A DNA stretch of 64,000 nucleotides from Pelomonas baiyunensis. Lineage in GTDB: Bacteria; Pseudomonadota; Gammaproteobacteria; Burkholderiales; Burkholderiaceae_C. The position numbers and the translations under genes were made by a program. Shown here piece after piece: positions 50,554 to 59,236 of the stretch (position 1 is the stretch's first letter; each line of letters opens with the position of its first letter). The stretch lies in NCBI RefSeq assembly GCF_043555935.1, contig NZ_JBIGIB010000004.1, positions 124,001-188,000 of the forward strand, written 5' to 3'. Below the pieces are notes generated by a model. It ran no database searches, was not told the DNA's origin, and saw only the letters and a list, made by a program, of their open reading frames with translations.

Positions 50554-51669
50554 TCAAGGGGGCGATGGCACGGCGCGGGTGCGCTGGGGGTCGAACAGCG
50601 CGGACAACCGTTGCGCTTCGAAGTGCGCCAGCAGCGCGGGCACGCCGTGCATGCGGGCCCAATCCGCTTCCGCCGCGTGCAGCGGGATGACGTCCATCAA
50701 CGCCAGCTGGGTATGATCCGCCAAGGGGCCGCTGCGCAACCGGCGCAACAGCAGCGCCTCGGTGAACGGCGCCGTGCCAGCGCCCAAGGTCACCACGGCA
50801 AAGCGTGCGCTCAGCAGGTCCGGATGCTTCAAACATTCAGCCCGCAGTTGCAGCAGCACCTGGGACCAACGGGCCAGCGTGCCGGCATGCGCGTCGGGCA
50901 AATCGGCGCGGATGTGCAGCGCAAGTTCCACCTGCTCGCCGGACGGGGCCAACAGGGGCACCTCGGCCCAGGTGATGCAGGTGTTAAACCGGCGGTTCGC
51001 GTGGGCAGGAGCGTGCAGCCAGCCCGCGCCGGCCGAGAGGCGCGCATCGGGCTGTTGCAACGGCCCGAACTGGTCAATCAACCACTGCCGAGCGCAAAGC
51101 CGCGCAGGTGTTGGCACCGGCGCGGCTGCCGCTTCCGGTGCGTCGGCACCGGCCCTGTCTTGCGCGCGCTGCGCGCCGGCTTGTTCCCGAAGCCAATCGG
51201 CCAGGTCGTGTTGCCCCAACCTCAGCGCCACATCCAACGCGGTTTGCGGTGGGTCACCATAGGCTTCGTTGACGTCCGCTCCGCGGGACAGCAACACCTG
51301 CATCACGGACAACGACCGGCCGACCACGGCATGCGCCAACACGGGCGTGGCACGCGCAGAGGCCTGTCTGACGGACGCCCCGTGCGCCAACAGCCACTCG
51401 CAGGCCGCGAGCTGCCCTTGGGCGGCAGCCACATGCAGCGGCGTTTGCGAACTGCCCTTTTGGCAGGCATCCAGGTCGGCGCCATGGCGGTGCAGAACGT
51501 CCAGCACCGCCACGCATCCGCGGCGGGCGGCTTGGTGGGCGAAACCACCCAGCGACATGCTGTTGAAGTGCACCGCCTCCGGGTGCGCCAACAACAGTGC
51601 TTCAACCGCTGACACGTCCGCCGCGTCGATGGCCACCGCCATCTGGCGGACGACTGCGGGGTCAGTCAT
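50554..51669 (-). CDS. Ankyrin-repeat protein with a SUFU-like C-terminal domain
   Basis: A 371-residue protein. Residues ~1-165 form four to five ankyrin repeats (HQAARRGCVAVLDVLHRHGA, TPLHVAAAQGQLAACEWLL, SVMQVLLSRGADVNEAYGD). A Pro/Ala linker follows. Residues ~205-360 resemble a Suppressor-of-fused domain (FNTCITWAEVPLLAPSGEQV, ELALHIRADLPDAHA, VIPLHAAEADWARMHGV). Bacterial SUFU-like domains are often immunity or antitoxin parts of secreted-toxin systems. No toxin gene is next to it, so that role is inference. It is convergent with the ABC operon and shares a terminator. Confidence 0.75.
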   Translation of the reverse strand: MTDPAVVRQMAVAIDAADVSAVEALLLAHPEAVHFNSMSLGGFAHQAARRGCVAVLDVLHRHGADLDACQKGSSQTPLHVAAAQGQLAACEWLLAHGASVRQASARATPVLAHAVVGRSLSVMQVLLSRGADVNEAYGDPPQTALDVALRLGQHDLADWLREQAGAQRAQDRAGADAPEAAAAPVPTPARLCARQWLIDQFGPLQQPDARLSAGAGWLHAPAHANRRFNTCITWAEVPLLAPSGEQVELALHIRADLPDAHAGTLARWSQVLLQLRAECLKHPDLLSARFAVVTLGAGTAPFTEALLLRRLRSGPLADHTQLALMDVIPLHAAEADWARMHGVPALLAHFEAQRLSALFDPQRTRAVPSPP

Positions 51670-51757
51670 CGCGCATCGCGGGCCACAACCTGCCGCCTCG
51701 CGCTTCGGCGATCCAAGCGCTGAAGCACGCCGGGCAGGGCTGCGGCCAAGCGCAGGG

Positions 51758-52618
51758 TCAAGCGGGTGCCAGGCCAGGCGCCGGCGGCACGATGCGGGCG
51801 GCCATTTCCTTGCGGAAGCGGTTGAGCTCTTGCACGGTGGCGAAGCTGCGGTCCATCAGCAGGCTCATGTTGTGCAGGATGCGCTCAACGACCTTGGTTT
51901 CCCACACGGCGTCGAACTGGATCTGCTTGTCCAGCCAGCGCTCCAGCCACTCGGGGTCGGGCAGGCGGCTCTGGATGGTGTCGCGCGGGAACAGCTTGGC
52001 GTTGACGTGCAGGTTGGTGGGGTGCAGTGCCTGCGCGGTGCGGCGGGCCGAGGCCATCAGCACGCCGACCTTGGCAAAGGCGGCGCGGGCTTCGTCGCCG
52101 AACTTGGTCATGGCGCGCTTCATGTAGCGCAGGTAGGCACCGCCGTGGCGGGCTTCGTCGCGCGAGAGCGTTTCGTAGATGGCCTTGATGACCGGCTCGG
52201 TGTGCCACTCGCTGGCGCGGCGGTACCAGTGGTTCAGGCGGATCTCGCCGCAGAAGTGCAGCATCAGGGTTTCAAGCGCGGGGGCGGGGTCGAAATCGAA
52301 GCGCACTTCGTGCAGTTCTTCTTCCGTCGGCACGAGGTCGGGGCGGAAGCGCTTGAGGTATTCCATCAGCACGAGGCTGTGCTTTTGTTCCTCGAAGAAC
52401 CAGACCGACATGAAGGCGGAGAAGTCGCTGTCTTCGCGGTTGTCACGCAGGAACATCTCGGTGGCGGGCAGGGCCGACCACTCGGTGATGGCGTTCATCT
52501 TGATGGTCTGGGCCTGCTCGTCGGTCAGCAGGCTGGCATCGAACTTGTCCCAGGGGATGTCGCTGTCCATGTTCCAGCGCACGGCTTCGAGTTGCTTGAA
52601 CAGTTCGGGGTAAAGCAT
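51758..52618 (-). CDS. Ferritin-like diiron protein
   Basis: A 286-residue helical protein. Two iron-binding ExxH motifs are intact: E77QKH80 and E155ARH158. Further carboxylates are available at E46 (ITEWSALP) and E125 (HFCGEIRLNH). This arrangement matches the acyl-ACP-desaturase/ferritin-like group, in which two irons activate O2. It starts 13 bases after the LitR-type regulator in the same direction and should share its control. Placed beside a fatty-acid-modifying operon, an oxygen-dependent lipid reaction is plausible, but the substrate is not known. Confidence 0.82.
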   Translation of the reverse strand: MLYPELFKQLEAVRWNMDSDIPWDKFDASLLTDEQAQTIKMNAITEWSALPATEMFLRDNREDSDFSAFMSVWFFEEQKHSLVLMEYLKRFRPDLVPTEEELHEVRFDFDPAPALETLMLHFCGEIRLNHWYRRASEWHTEPVIKAIYETLSRDEARHGGAYLRYMKRAMTKFGDEARAAFAKVGVLMASARRTAQALHPTNLHVNAKLFPRDTIQSRLPDPEWLERWLDKQIQFDAVWETKVVERILHNMSLLMDRSFATVQELNRFRKEMAARIVPPAPGLAPA

Positions 52619-52631
52619 GGCGGGTCCTCGT

Positions 52632-53618
52632 TTAGAGGCGTGATTCTAAAAGTTCGCGCCAGCGCGCGACGGCCGGGCCGATGGCGGCCAGCCCACTCAG
52701 GCACTGCACACCGTCCAAGGCGGCAGGTTGACGAAGCGCCCGGCTGGCGCCGCCGGCCCAAAGCGCCACGCGGGCAGGCAGCATGGCGCGCAAGGCCTGC
52801 AGGCCGTCCAGCACCGCGCGGTTGGACAGCTGCACGCTGAAACTCAGGGCCACCACGTCCGCGCGGTGCACCTCGGCCGCGGCCGTCAACTGGCCCAGTG
52901 GCGTTTGCGCGCCCAGCGACAAGCACACCGCGCCATCCAGGCTCAGCAGCGCTTCGGCCATCAGCAAGCCCAACACATGGTGCTCGCCGGGCAAGGTGGA
53001 CAGCAGCACGCGCGGGCCCGCGCCCGGCGCCGGTGACGGCAGCCCCTGGATGGCCTGGCGCAGCACCAGCTGCAAGGACTCGCTGAAGATGTGCTCCTGA
53101 AACACCTGCATCTCGCCGCCCATCCACAGCTCGCCCACGCGGGCGGTGAGTGGGGCGAACACCTCGGTCACGGCGCCCGCCAACCCGCGGCGCAGGATGG
53201 CTTGCGACAAGCCCCGGCGCAGGCCGTCCACGTCGTGCTGTTGCAGGTGGGTGATGCAGGCCTGCACCTCGGGTGCCTCGGCCGGCAGCACGCTTGCCGC
53301 CGCGGCGCGAGGGCGGGCCGCTGGGGCTTGCAGCAGCGCGTTCAGCGCTTCTTCGGTGGCGCCCACGATGCGCCCGGGGCGGTGGCCGCCGTCCATCAAG
53401 CGCTTGATGAGCCGCAGCTTGTGCACCTGCTCGGCGGGGTACAGCCGCTCGCCGGCCGCATCGCGCTGCGGCGCCGGGAAGCCATAGCGGCGCTCCCACA
53501 CGCGCAGCGTTTCCTTGTGGATGCCGGTTTCGCGCTCCACCGCCGCAATGCCCATCGCGCCTGCGGCGGCGTTTGCATCCAGCAGGCCGGCGGCAGCGTA
53601 GTTCGGCTGTTCGCTCAT
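52632..53618 (-). CDS. litR: LitR/CarH-type B12-dependent MerR photoreceptor regulator
   Basis: A 328-residue repressor. Residues ~20-90 form a MerR winged helix (AVERETGIHKETLRVWERRY, GERLYPAEQVHKLRLIKRL). Residues ~115-195 are the helical cap with the light-sensing signature W165-x9-E175-H176. The Rossmann part holds E212-x-H214-xx-G217, the lower cobalamin ligand motif, then SLGAQTPLGQLTA. All residues needed for adenosylcobalamin and light response in CarH are present. In the dark such proteins bind DNA as a tetramer; light breaks the Co-C bond and releases it. It is divergent from the lipid operon at 53842, across inverted repeats at 53667-53746. Confidence 0.93.
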   Translation of the reverse strand: MSEQPNYAAAGLLDANAAAGAMGIAAVERETGIHKETLRVWERRYGFPAPQRDAAGERLYPAEQVHKLRLIKRLMDGGHRPGRIVGATEEALNALLQAPAARPRAAAASVLPAEAPEVQACITHLQQHDVDGLRRGLSQAILRRGLAGAVTEVFAPLTARVGELWMGGEMQVFQEHIFSESLQLVLRQAIQGLPSPAPGAGPRVLLSTLPGEHHVLGLLMAEALLSLDGAVCLSLGAQTPLGQLTAAAEVHRADVVALSFSVQLSNRAVLDGLQALRAMLPARVALWAGGASRALRQPAALDGVQCLSGLAAIGPAVARWRELLESRL

Positions 53619-53666
53619 GACAGGGGGCCCCTCGGTTCAGGTCCGTGGGTGGACAGAGTTTGCAAT

Positions 53667-53746
53667 TTTGTCCTAGACAAATGTGAGACAAATCGATTTG
53701 TCCGGCGTAATATAGGCCGATCGAGCCGTTTTGCACAGGACAAATC
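53667..53746. promoter_or_regulatory. Operator and promoter region of the LitR-controlled divergent genes
   Basis: Two perfect inverted repeats lie in a row: TTTGTC-CTA-GACAAA (53667-53681) and GACAAATCGATTTGTC (53687-53702). A third half-site GGACAAATC is at 53738-53746. A plus-strand -10-like TAATAT (53708-53713) stands 17 bases after GAGACA (53685-53690), so the second repeat covers the -35. This is what a MerR/B12 repressor of the lipid operon would need. The 60 bases around it are the most AT-rich in this part. Confidence 0.7.
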
Positions 53747-53841
53747 TTCAACAACGCGCTGGATTGTCTGCTGTCGATGCGAACCCTTGCACTGTTTGCA
53801 ACTGACGCCGGAAGATCCAGCCAACGGAGGGCCTTCAGACC

Positions 53842-55467
53842 ATGACGACAACAATCGTCCCCCGAAGTGGTGACACATCCCACGAACTGCAGGCCGCCTC
53901 CCTTGCCACCGCCGGCACACTCCGTGGAAACCCGGGGCGCGCCACAAGCGGGCCGGGCGGGTTGCACCGCATATTTGGGTCGCTGAACCTCTCTGGCAGC
54001 AGAGCAGCAATCCTGGAGCCGTTCTCCTCCTCCTCCCTCCCTCCCTCGTTGGCTCCGGGGCGTTCGACGACTCCTTTTCTTCCCCGGGCTCGCGCCGATG
54101 GCGCGGGTCCGGCCCTCCTCCCGGGCGCGCACGCCACGCCCGCCCTGCAAGAACTGTTGCGCGGCCGTGGTCACCCCAAGGCCCCGGGCATCCGCACCGA
54201 CAAGCGTGTGGCCGTCATCGGCGGCGGCATTGCCGGCTTGTCGGCCGCCTGGGCGCTGAGCGACCGAGCCCACGTCACGCTGTTCGAGGCGGGCAGCTAC
54301 GCCGGCGGCCACACCCACACGGTCGATGTCACGCTGAACGGCATCACGCACGGCGTGGACACCGGCTTCCTGGTGTTCAACGAACGGACCTACCCGCTGC
54401 TGATCCAGTTGTTCCAGCAGCTGGGCGTGCAGGTGGCGCCCAGCGACATGAGCTTCTCCGCCCAGGTGCCGGGCGACGACGTGGAATGGAGCGGCAGCAA
54501 CCTGGCCACCGTGTTCGCGCAGCACCGCAACCTGGTGCGCCCAGCGTTTTGGGGCATGTTGAACGACCTGCTGCGCTTTAACCGCCTGTGCACCGAACTG
54601 GCCTCCCGCGGGGAAGAAGCCGCGCTGGCTGAGCCGATTGGCGACTTTCTGGCCCGCCACCGCTTCGGCCGCGCATTCCGCGAGTGGTACTTGTTGCCGA
54701 TGGTGGCGTGCATCTGGTCGTGCCCGACCTCGCAGATGCTGCAGTTCCCCATCCGCACGCTGATCCGCTTCTGCCACAACCACGGCCTGCTGCAGGTGAA
54801 CGACCGCCCGCAGTGGTGGACGGTGACCGGCGGCGCGAAGCACTACGTGCAGGCCCTGCTGCCGGCCCTGCACGCCGTGCACACGAACACGCCGGCGCAA
54901 GGCGTGCGCCGCCTGGCCGACGGCCGTGTGGCCGTGCAGTCACCGCGTGGCGAAGAGGTGTTCGACGCCGTCGTGATGGCCAGCCACAGCGACCAAAGCC
55001 TGGCCCTGCTGCAAGACGCCAGCGCGCTGGAACGCACGCTGCTGGGTGCGATTGCCTACCAGCCCAACCAAGCGGTGTTGCACACCGACGCCCGGCTGCT
55101 GCCCCGCCGCCGCCGGGCCTGGGCGGCCTGGAACTACGAAAGCGCCGGCACCCAGGGCGCGCACGGCGGCTCGGTGTGCCTGCACTACCTGCTCAACCAG
55201 TTGCAGCCGCTGCCGTGGCAGCAGCCGGTGGTGGTGTCGCTGAACCCGCTGCGCCAGCCCGACCCGGCCACCGTCATCGGCCGCTACGACTACGCCCACC
55301 CGGTGTTCGACGACGCTGCGGTGCGTGCGCAGGCGCGGCTGGCCGAGATCCAGGGGCGCGGCGGCGTGTGGTTTGCCGGCGCCTGGACGCGCTACGGCTT
55401 CCATGAAGACGGCCTGCTGTCCGGCCTGACGGCTGCGCTTCAGGTGCGCCAGGAGGTGCTGGCGTGA
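53842..55467 (+). CDS. FAD-dependent amine-oxidase-type oxidoreductase with a long N-terminal extension
   Basis: A 541-residue reading from ATG 53842. The flavin site is VAVIGGGIAGLSAAWALSD, at about residues 123-141, and the family core that follows is normal (GITHGVDTGFLVFNERTYPL, GGAKHYVQALLPAL, GVWFAGAWTRYGFHEDGL). The first ~120 residues are Ser/Pro/Gly-rich with no domain. Relatives begin just before the flavin motif. A GTG at 54208 is in frame but lacks a ribosome site, whereas GGAGG lies 11 bases before ATG 53842. First gene of the LitR-divergent operon. Relatives in the conserved photo-oxidative-stress cluster are thought to modify fatty acids or related lipids. Confidence 0.82.
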   Translation: MTTTIVPRSGDTSHELQAASLATAGTLRGNPGRATSGPGGLHRIFGSLNLSGSRAAILEPFSSSSLPPSLAPGRSTTPFLPRARADGAGPALLPGAHATPALQELLRGRGHPKAPGIRTDKRVAVIGGGIAGLSAAWALSDRAHVTLFEAGSYAGGHTHTVDVTLNGITHGVDTGFLVFNERTYPLLIQLFQQLGVQVAPSDMSFSAQVPGDDVEWSGSNLATVFAQHRNLVRPAFWGMLNDLLRFNRLCTELASRGEEAALAEPIGDFLARHRFGRAFREWYLLPMVACIWSCPTSQMLQFPIRTLIRFCHNHGLLQVNDRPQWWTVTGGAKHYVQALLPALHAVHTNTPAQGVRRLADGRVAVQSPRGEEVFDAVVMASHSDQSLALLQDASALERTLLGAIAYQPNQAVLHTDARLLPRRRRAWAAWNYESAGTQGAHGGSVCLHYLLNQLQPLPWQQPVVVSLNPLRQPDPATVIGRYDYAHPVFDDAAVRAQARLAEIQGRGGVWFAGAWTRYGFHEDGLLSGLTAALQVRQEVLA

Positions 55468-56225
55468 ATACGGCCAGCCTTGGCGTGGGCCAGGTGTTTC
55501 ACCGCCGGCTGCGGCCGCGGGAGAACCGCTTCACCTACGCCAGCTACTTCCTGTGGCTGCCCATGCGCACGCTGCGGCACACGCCCTGCGCGGCGCTGAA
55601 CCGCAATGCCCGCCACGGCTGGCGGCACTGGCTGAGCTTTCACGACGCCGACCACGGCGATGGCGGCCCCGACGCCCTGGCCTGGCTGGACAGCCTGCTG
55701 ACTGCCGAGGGCATTGCCGACGCCACGGGCGAGGTCTGGCTGCAAACCTACCCGCGCGTGCTGGGCCATGCGTTCAAGCCGGTCAGCTTCTGGTTCTGCG
55801 AACGGGCGGATGGGTCGCTCGCCGCCATCGTCGCCGAGGTCAACAACACCTTTGGCGAGCGCCACTGCTACCTGCTGCACGGCCCCACGCTGGACTGGGG
55901 CCGCGAGCAAACCGCCGCCAAGGTGTTCCATGTGTCGCCGTTTTGCCGCGTGACCGGCGGCTACCGCTTCCGCTTTTTGCGCGAGGGGGTGCACGTGCTG
56001 AGCTGCGTCGACCACGACGACGAGGCCGGCCCCCTCATCACCACGCGTCTGAGCGGCGAGTTGCAGCCCCTCACCGCCGCACACGCCCGCCGCGCGTTCT
56101 TCGCCATGCCGGCGTTGACGCTGATGGTGGTGGCCCGCATCCATTGGCAAGCGCTCAAGCTCGCTTTCAAGCGCGTGCCGTTCTTCTCCAAACCCCAGCC
56201 GCCAGAGCGCTTCGTCACGCGCTGA
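55464..56225 (+). CDS. DUF1365 family protein
   Basis: A 253-residue protein that starts at GTG 55464 inside the previous stop (GTGA). The family hallmarks are FHRRLRPRENRFTYASYFLW at the start, YPRVLGHAFKPVSFWF in the middle and SPFCRVTGGYRFRF later. Members occur next to the amine oxidase and a CFA-type methyltransferase in many bacteria. The biochemical step is not established. No signal peptide. Confidence 0.93.
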   Translation: MNTASLGVGQVFHRRLRPRENRFTYASYFLWLPMRTLRHTPCAALNRNARHGWRHWLSFHDADHGDGGPDALAWLDSLLTAEGIADATGEVWLQTYPRVLGHAFKPVSFWFCERADGSLAAIVAEVNNTFGERHCYLLHGPTLDWGREQTAAKVFHVSPFCRVTGGYRFRFLREGVHVLSCVDHDDEAGPLITTRLSGELQPLTAAHARRAFFAMPALTLMVVARIHWQALKLAFKRVPFFSKPQPPERFVTR

Positions 56226-56230
56226 ACGCC

Positions 56231-57445
56231 ATGCCCAACTCCACCACCTCTTCCCTGCCCGCTTTCCACGCGTCCTTGCCCCGCCCGGCGCGCCGGGTGA
56301 TGGCCCTGCTGGGCCACCTGCGGCACGGCAGCCTGGATGTGCAAACACCCGACGGCGAGGTGCTGCACTTCGGCGGCAGCCCACAGCCGCGCGCAGCCAT
56401 CCGCATCACCGACTGGGCGGTGTGCGACGCCGCACTCAAGTCGGGCGACGTCGGCTTTGCCGAGAGCTTCATCGCCGGCCACTGGAGCACGCCGGATCTG
56501 AGCGCGCTGCTGGAACTGTTCATCCGCAACCGCACCGAACTGGAGTCGCTGTTCTACGGCGGCTTCTGGGGCGGCTTGCTGTACCGCCTGCGCCACGCGC
56601 TGAATCGCAACACCCGCAGCGGCAGCCGCAAGAACATCCAGGCCCACTACGACCTGGGCAACGAGTTCTACCGGCTGTGGCTGGACCCGACGATGAACTA
56701 CTCCAGCGCCTGGTTCGAGGGCCAGACCGACGGCGACCTGGGCCTGGCCCAGCAAGCCAAGATGCGCCGCGCCCTGGCCGAGGCGCAGGTGGCGCCGGGC
56801 GCGCGGGTGCTGGAAATCGGCTGCGGCTGGGGCGCGGTGGCCGAGGTGGCGGCCCGCGACTTCCAGGCCCAGCTGACCGGCGTGACGTTGTCGCACGAGC
56901 AACTCGCCTGGGCCCAACAGCGCCTGACCCGCGCCGGCTTGAAGGCCGACCTGCGCCTGCAGGACTACCGCGACATCGCCGACGAACCGTTCGACGCGAT
57001 CGTCTCCATCGAGATGTTCGAGGCCGTGGGGCGCGAATACTGGGACAGCTACTTCCGCACCGTGGCGGCCAAGCTCAAGCCGGGCGGCCGGGCCTGCATC
57101 CAGAGCATCACCATCCGCGACGACCTGTTCGACCGCTACGTGCGCTCCACCGACTTCATCCAGCAGTACATCTTCCCCGGCGGCCTGCTGCCCAGCCCCA
57201 GCCAGTTCCGCGCGCACGCTGAAAAAGCTGGCCTGCGCGTGGTCAACGAGCTGGCCTTTGGCGCCGATTACGCCGAAACCCTGCGCCGCTGGCGCGAAGC
57301 CTTCCTGAGCCACGAGGGCCGGGTGCGCGGGCTGGGCTTTGACACCCGCTTCATGCGCATCTGGGAGTTCTACCTCGCGTACTGCGAAGCGGCCTTCACC
57401 GCCGGCAACACCGACGTCATGCAGTTCACCCTGGTGAGGGACTGA
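56231..57445 (+). CDS. Cyclopropane-fatty-acid-synthase-like methyltransferase
   Basis: A 404-residue S-adenosylmethionine-dependent enzyme. The SAM motif is VLEIGCGWGAVAEVAA. The CFA family block reads NIQAHYDLGNEFYRLWLD with YSSAWF following, and the later conserved IVSIEMFEAVGREYW is present. In related clusters, such enzymes methylate unsaturated phospholipid acyl chains as a step toward furan or cyclopropane acids. Ordinary CFA synthase is also possible. It begins five bases after the DUF1365 stop. Confidence 0.93.
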   Translation: MPNSTTSSLPAFHASLPRPARRVMALLGHLRHGSLDVQTPDGEVLHFGGSPQPRAAIRITDWAVCDAALKSGDVGFAESFIAGHWSTPDLSALLELFIRNRTELESLFYGGFWGGLLYRLRHALNRNTRSGSRKNIQAHYDLGNEFYRLWLDPTMNYSSAWFEGQTDGDLGLAQQAKMRRALAEAQVAPGARVLEIGCGWGAVAEVAARDFQAQLTGVTLSHEQLAWAQQRLTRAGLKADLRLQDYRDIADEPFDAIVSIEMFEAVGREYWDSYFRTVAAKLKPGGRACIQSITIRDDLFDRYVRSTDFIQQYIFPGGLLPSPSQFRAHAEKAGLRVVNELAFGADYAETLRRWREAFLSHEGRVRGLGFDTRFMRIWEFYLAYCEAAFTAGNTDVMQFTLVRD

Positions 57446-58014
57446 TGCAGCGCCGAACCGCCCTGGCCGCCCTGCCCGCATTGGGCCTGGCCGCTGCGGC
57501 TGGCCCGTGGGCACGCGCCCAAAGCCCAACCCAAAATCCAGCCCAGAGTGCGCCCGAGCTGGCCGGACTGACGCTGCGCGGCCAGGGGCGGTTCCGATAT
57601 TTCGGCCTCGCGATTTACGACGCACGGCTGTGGTCCGCCGAGCCGGTGGACCCGGCCCGCTGGGCCGAGCGCCCGCTGACGCTGGAGCTGCAGTACGCCC
57701 GCTCGCTCGTGGGGCGCGAGATCGCCAAGCGGTCGCTCGTGGAGATGCGCCGCCAGGCGACCCTGAGCGACGCCCAGGCCCAGGCCTGGTTGCAAGCCAT
57801 GGAAGCTGCCTTCCCCGACGTCAAAGCCGGCGACCGGCTGACCGGCCAGCACGAGCCAGGCGTGGGCGCGCAGTTCCTGTTCAACGGCCAGCCGCGCCAG
57901 CGCGTGGCCGACGCCCAGTTCGCCCGCCTCTTCTTCGGCATCTGGCTGAGCCCCCAAACCTCGGAGCCGGCACTGCGCGCGCAGCTGCTGGGGAGCCGTG
58001 ACGGCCAAAGCTGA
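57445..58014 (+). CDS. Chalcone-isomerase-like exported protein
   Basis: A 189-residue protein with a Tat-like signal peptide (MQRRTALAALPALGLAAAAG). The rest matches the chalcone-isomerase-like fold found in bacteria (LRGQGRFRYFGLAIYDARLW, LVEMRRQATLSDAQAQAW, cut as LVEMRRQATL). Bacterial members bind fatty acids more often than they isomerise flavonoids. The start overlaps the previous stop (TGATG), so translation is coupled. Confidence 0.87.
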   Translation: MQRRTALAALPALGLAAAAGPWARAQSPTQNPAQSAPELAGLTLRGQGRFRYFGLAIYDARLWSAEPVDPARWAERPLTLELQYARSLVGREIAKRSLVEMRRQATLSDAQAQAWLQAMEAAFPDVKAGDRLTGQHEPGVGAQFLFNGQPRQRVADAQFARLFFGIWLSPQTSEPALRAQLLGSRDGQS

Positions 58015-59236
58015 CCCCCCGCCGCCGGCCGGCCTGCGCTACGGCGCCTTGGGCCTGCCGCTGGCCTTCGTGGCGCTGCCGCTGTACGTGCACCTGCCGC
58101 AGCACTACGCCACGCAGTTCGGTGTGCCGCTGGCCCAGCTGGGTGCGCTGCTGCTGGCCGCGCGTGCGCTGGACGCGGTGGCCGACCCATGGATCGGCCG
58201 GCTGTGCGACCGCGCCCTGGGCCGGCCGTCGCTGCGATGGCAGTTGCCCCTGGCCGCGCTGTTGTTGGCGGCGGGCTTTGCGGGCTTGTTCTTCCCGCTG
58301 CCCCGCGAGACCCCCTCCCTGCTGGCCTGGGCCGGAGTGCTGCTGGTGCTGACCTACCTGGCCTACAGCGTGCTCACCGTGCTGCACCAGGCCTGGGGCG
58401 CGCGGCTCGGAGGTGGCGCAGCGCACCAGACCCGGCTGGTGGCCTGGCGCGAGGGCTTTGCGCTGGTGGGGGTGGTGAGCGCCAGCGTGCTGCCGGCCAC
58501 GCTCGGCTTGGGTGTGACGGCAGCCACCTTGGGCGCGGCCCTGGCCGTGGGCCTCGGGCTGCTGGCCCTCGCTCCGCGCCCGCCGGCCAGCAACGCACCG
58601 CCGGCCCGCCTGGCGCTGGCCTGGCAGGTGGGTGAATTCCGCCGGCTGCTCACGGTGTACCTGCTCAACGGCATTGCGGCGGCCATTCCGGCCACGCTGC
58701 TACTGTTCTTCATCGACGACCGGCTGCAGTTGCCCGCTTCGCAAAGCCTGTTCCTGGCCAGCTACTTCGCGGCCGCCGTGGCCTCATTGCCGGTGTGGCT
58801 GCGCGTCATCGCCCGGCTGGGCCAGGCCCGGGCCTGGGCGGTGGGCATGGGCCTGGCCATCGCCAGCTTTGCCTGGGCGGGCGCGCTGGGCGCGGGCGAT
58901 CAGGCCGGCTTTTTGGCGGTGTGCCTGGCCAGCGGCGCGGCGCTGGGCGCGGACCTGGCCATTCCAAGTGCACTGCTGGCCGGCGTGATCCAGCGCGCCG
59001 GACATGCCGGCCACGCCGAAGGCGCGTTCTTCGGCTGGTGGAACGCCGCCACCAAGCTCAACCTCGCCCTGGCGGCCGGCCTGGCGCTGCCGCTGCTGCA
59101 AGCCCTGGGCTACGCGCCCGGCCAACGCGACCCGCAAGGCCTCCAGGCCCTGACCCTGGCCTATTGCCTGCTGCCCTGCGCCCTCAAGCTGGCTGCGGCC
59201 GGGCTGCTCTACCGCCACTTCATCGCCAAACCATGA
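57998..59236 (+). CDS. MFS_2-type membrane carrier
   Basis: A 412-residue protein with 12 predicted helices, starting at GTG 57998 and overlapping the previous gene by 17 bases. The GPH/MFS_2 signature is LDAVADPWIGRLCDRALGR. Members move sugars with cations, or lysolipids (the MFSD2A type). In a lipid-modifying operon, lipid or fatty-acid transport is attractive, but that is inference from context. Confidence 0.88.
   Translation: MTAKADPPPPAGLRYGALGLPLAFVALPLYVHLPQHYATQFGVPLAQLGALLLAARALDAVADPWIGRLCDRALGRPSLRWQLPLAALLLAAGFAGLFFPLPRETPSLLAWAGVLLVLTYLAYSVLTVLHQAWGARLGGGAAHQTRLVAWREGFALVGVVSASVLPATLGLGVTAATLGAALAVGLGLLALAPRPPASNAPPARLALAWQVGEFRRLLTVYLLNGIAAAIPATLLLFFIDDRLQLPASQSLFLASYFAAAVASLPVWLRVIARLGQARAWAVGMGLAIASFAWAGALGAGDQAGFLAVCLASGAALGADLAIPSALLAGVIQRAGHAGHAEGAFFGWWNAATKLNLALAAGLALPLLQALGYAPGQRDPQGLQALTLAYCLLPCALKLAAAGLLYRHFIAKP

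Noticed and set aside
53620..53841. Cobalamin riboswitch between litR and the amine oxidase
   Set aside because: Expected because of the B12 link, but the conserved B12-box and core sequences are absent on both strands.
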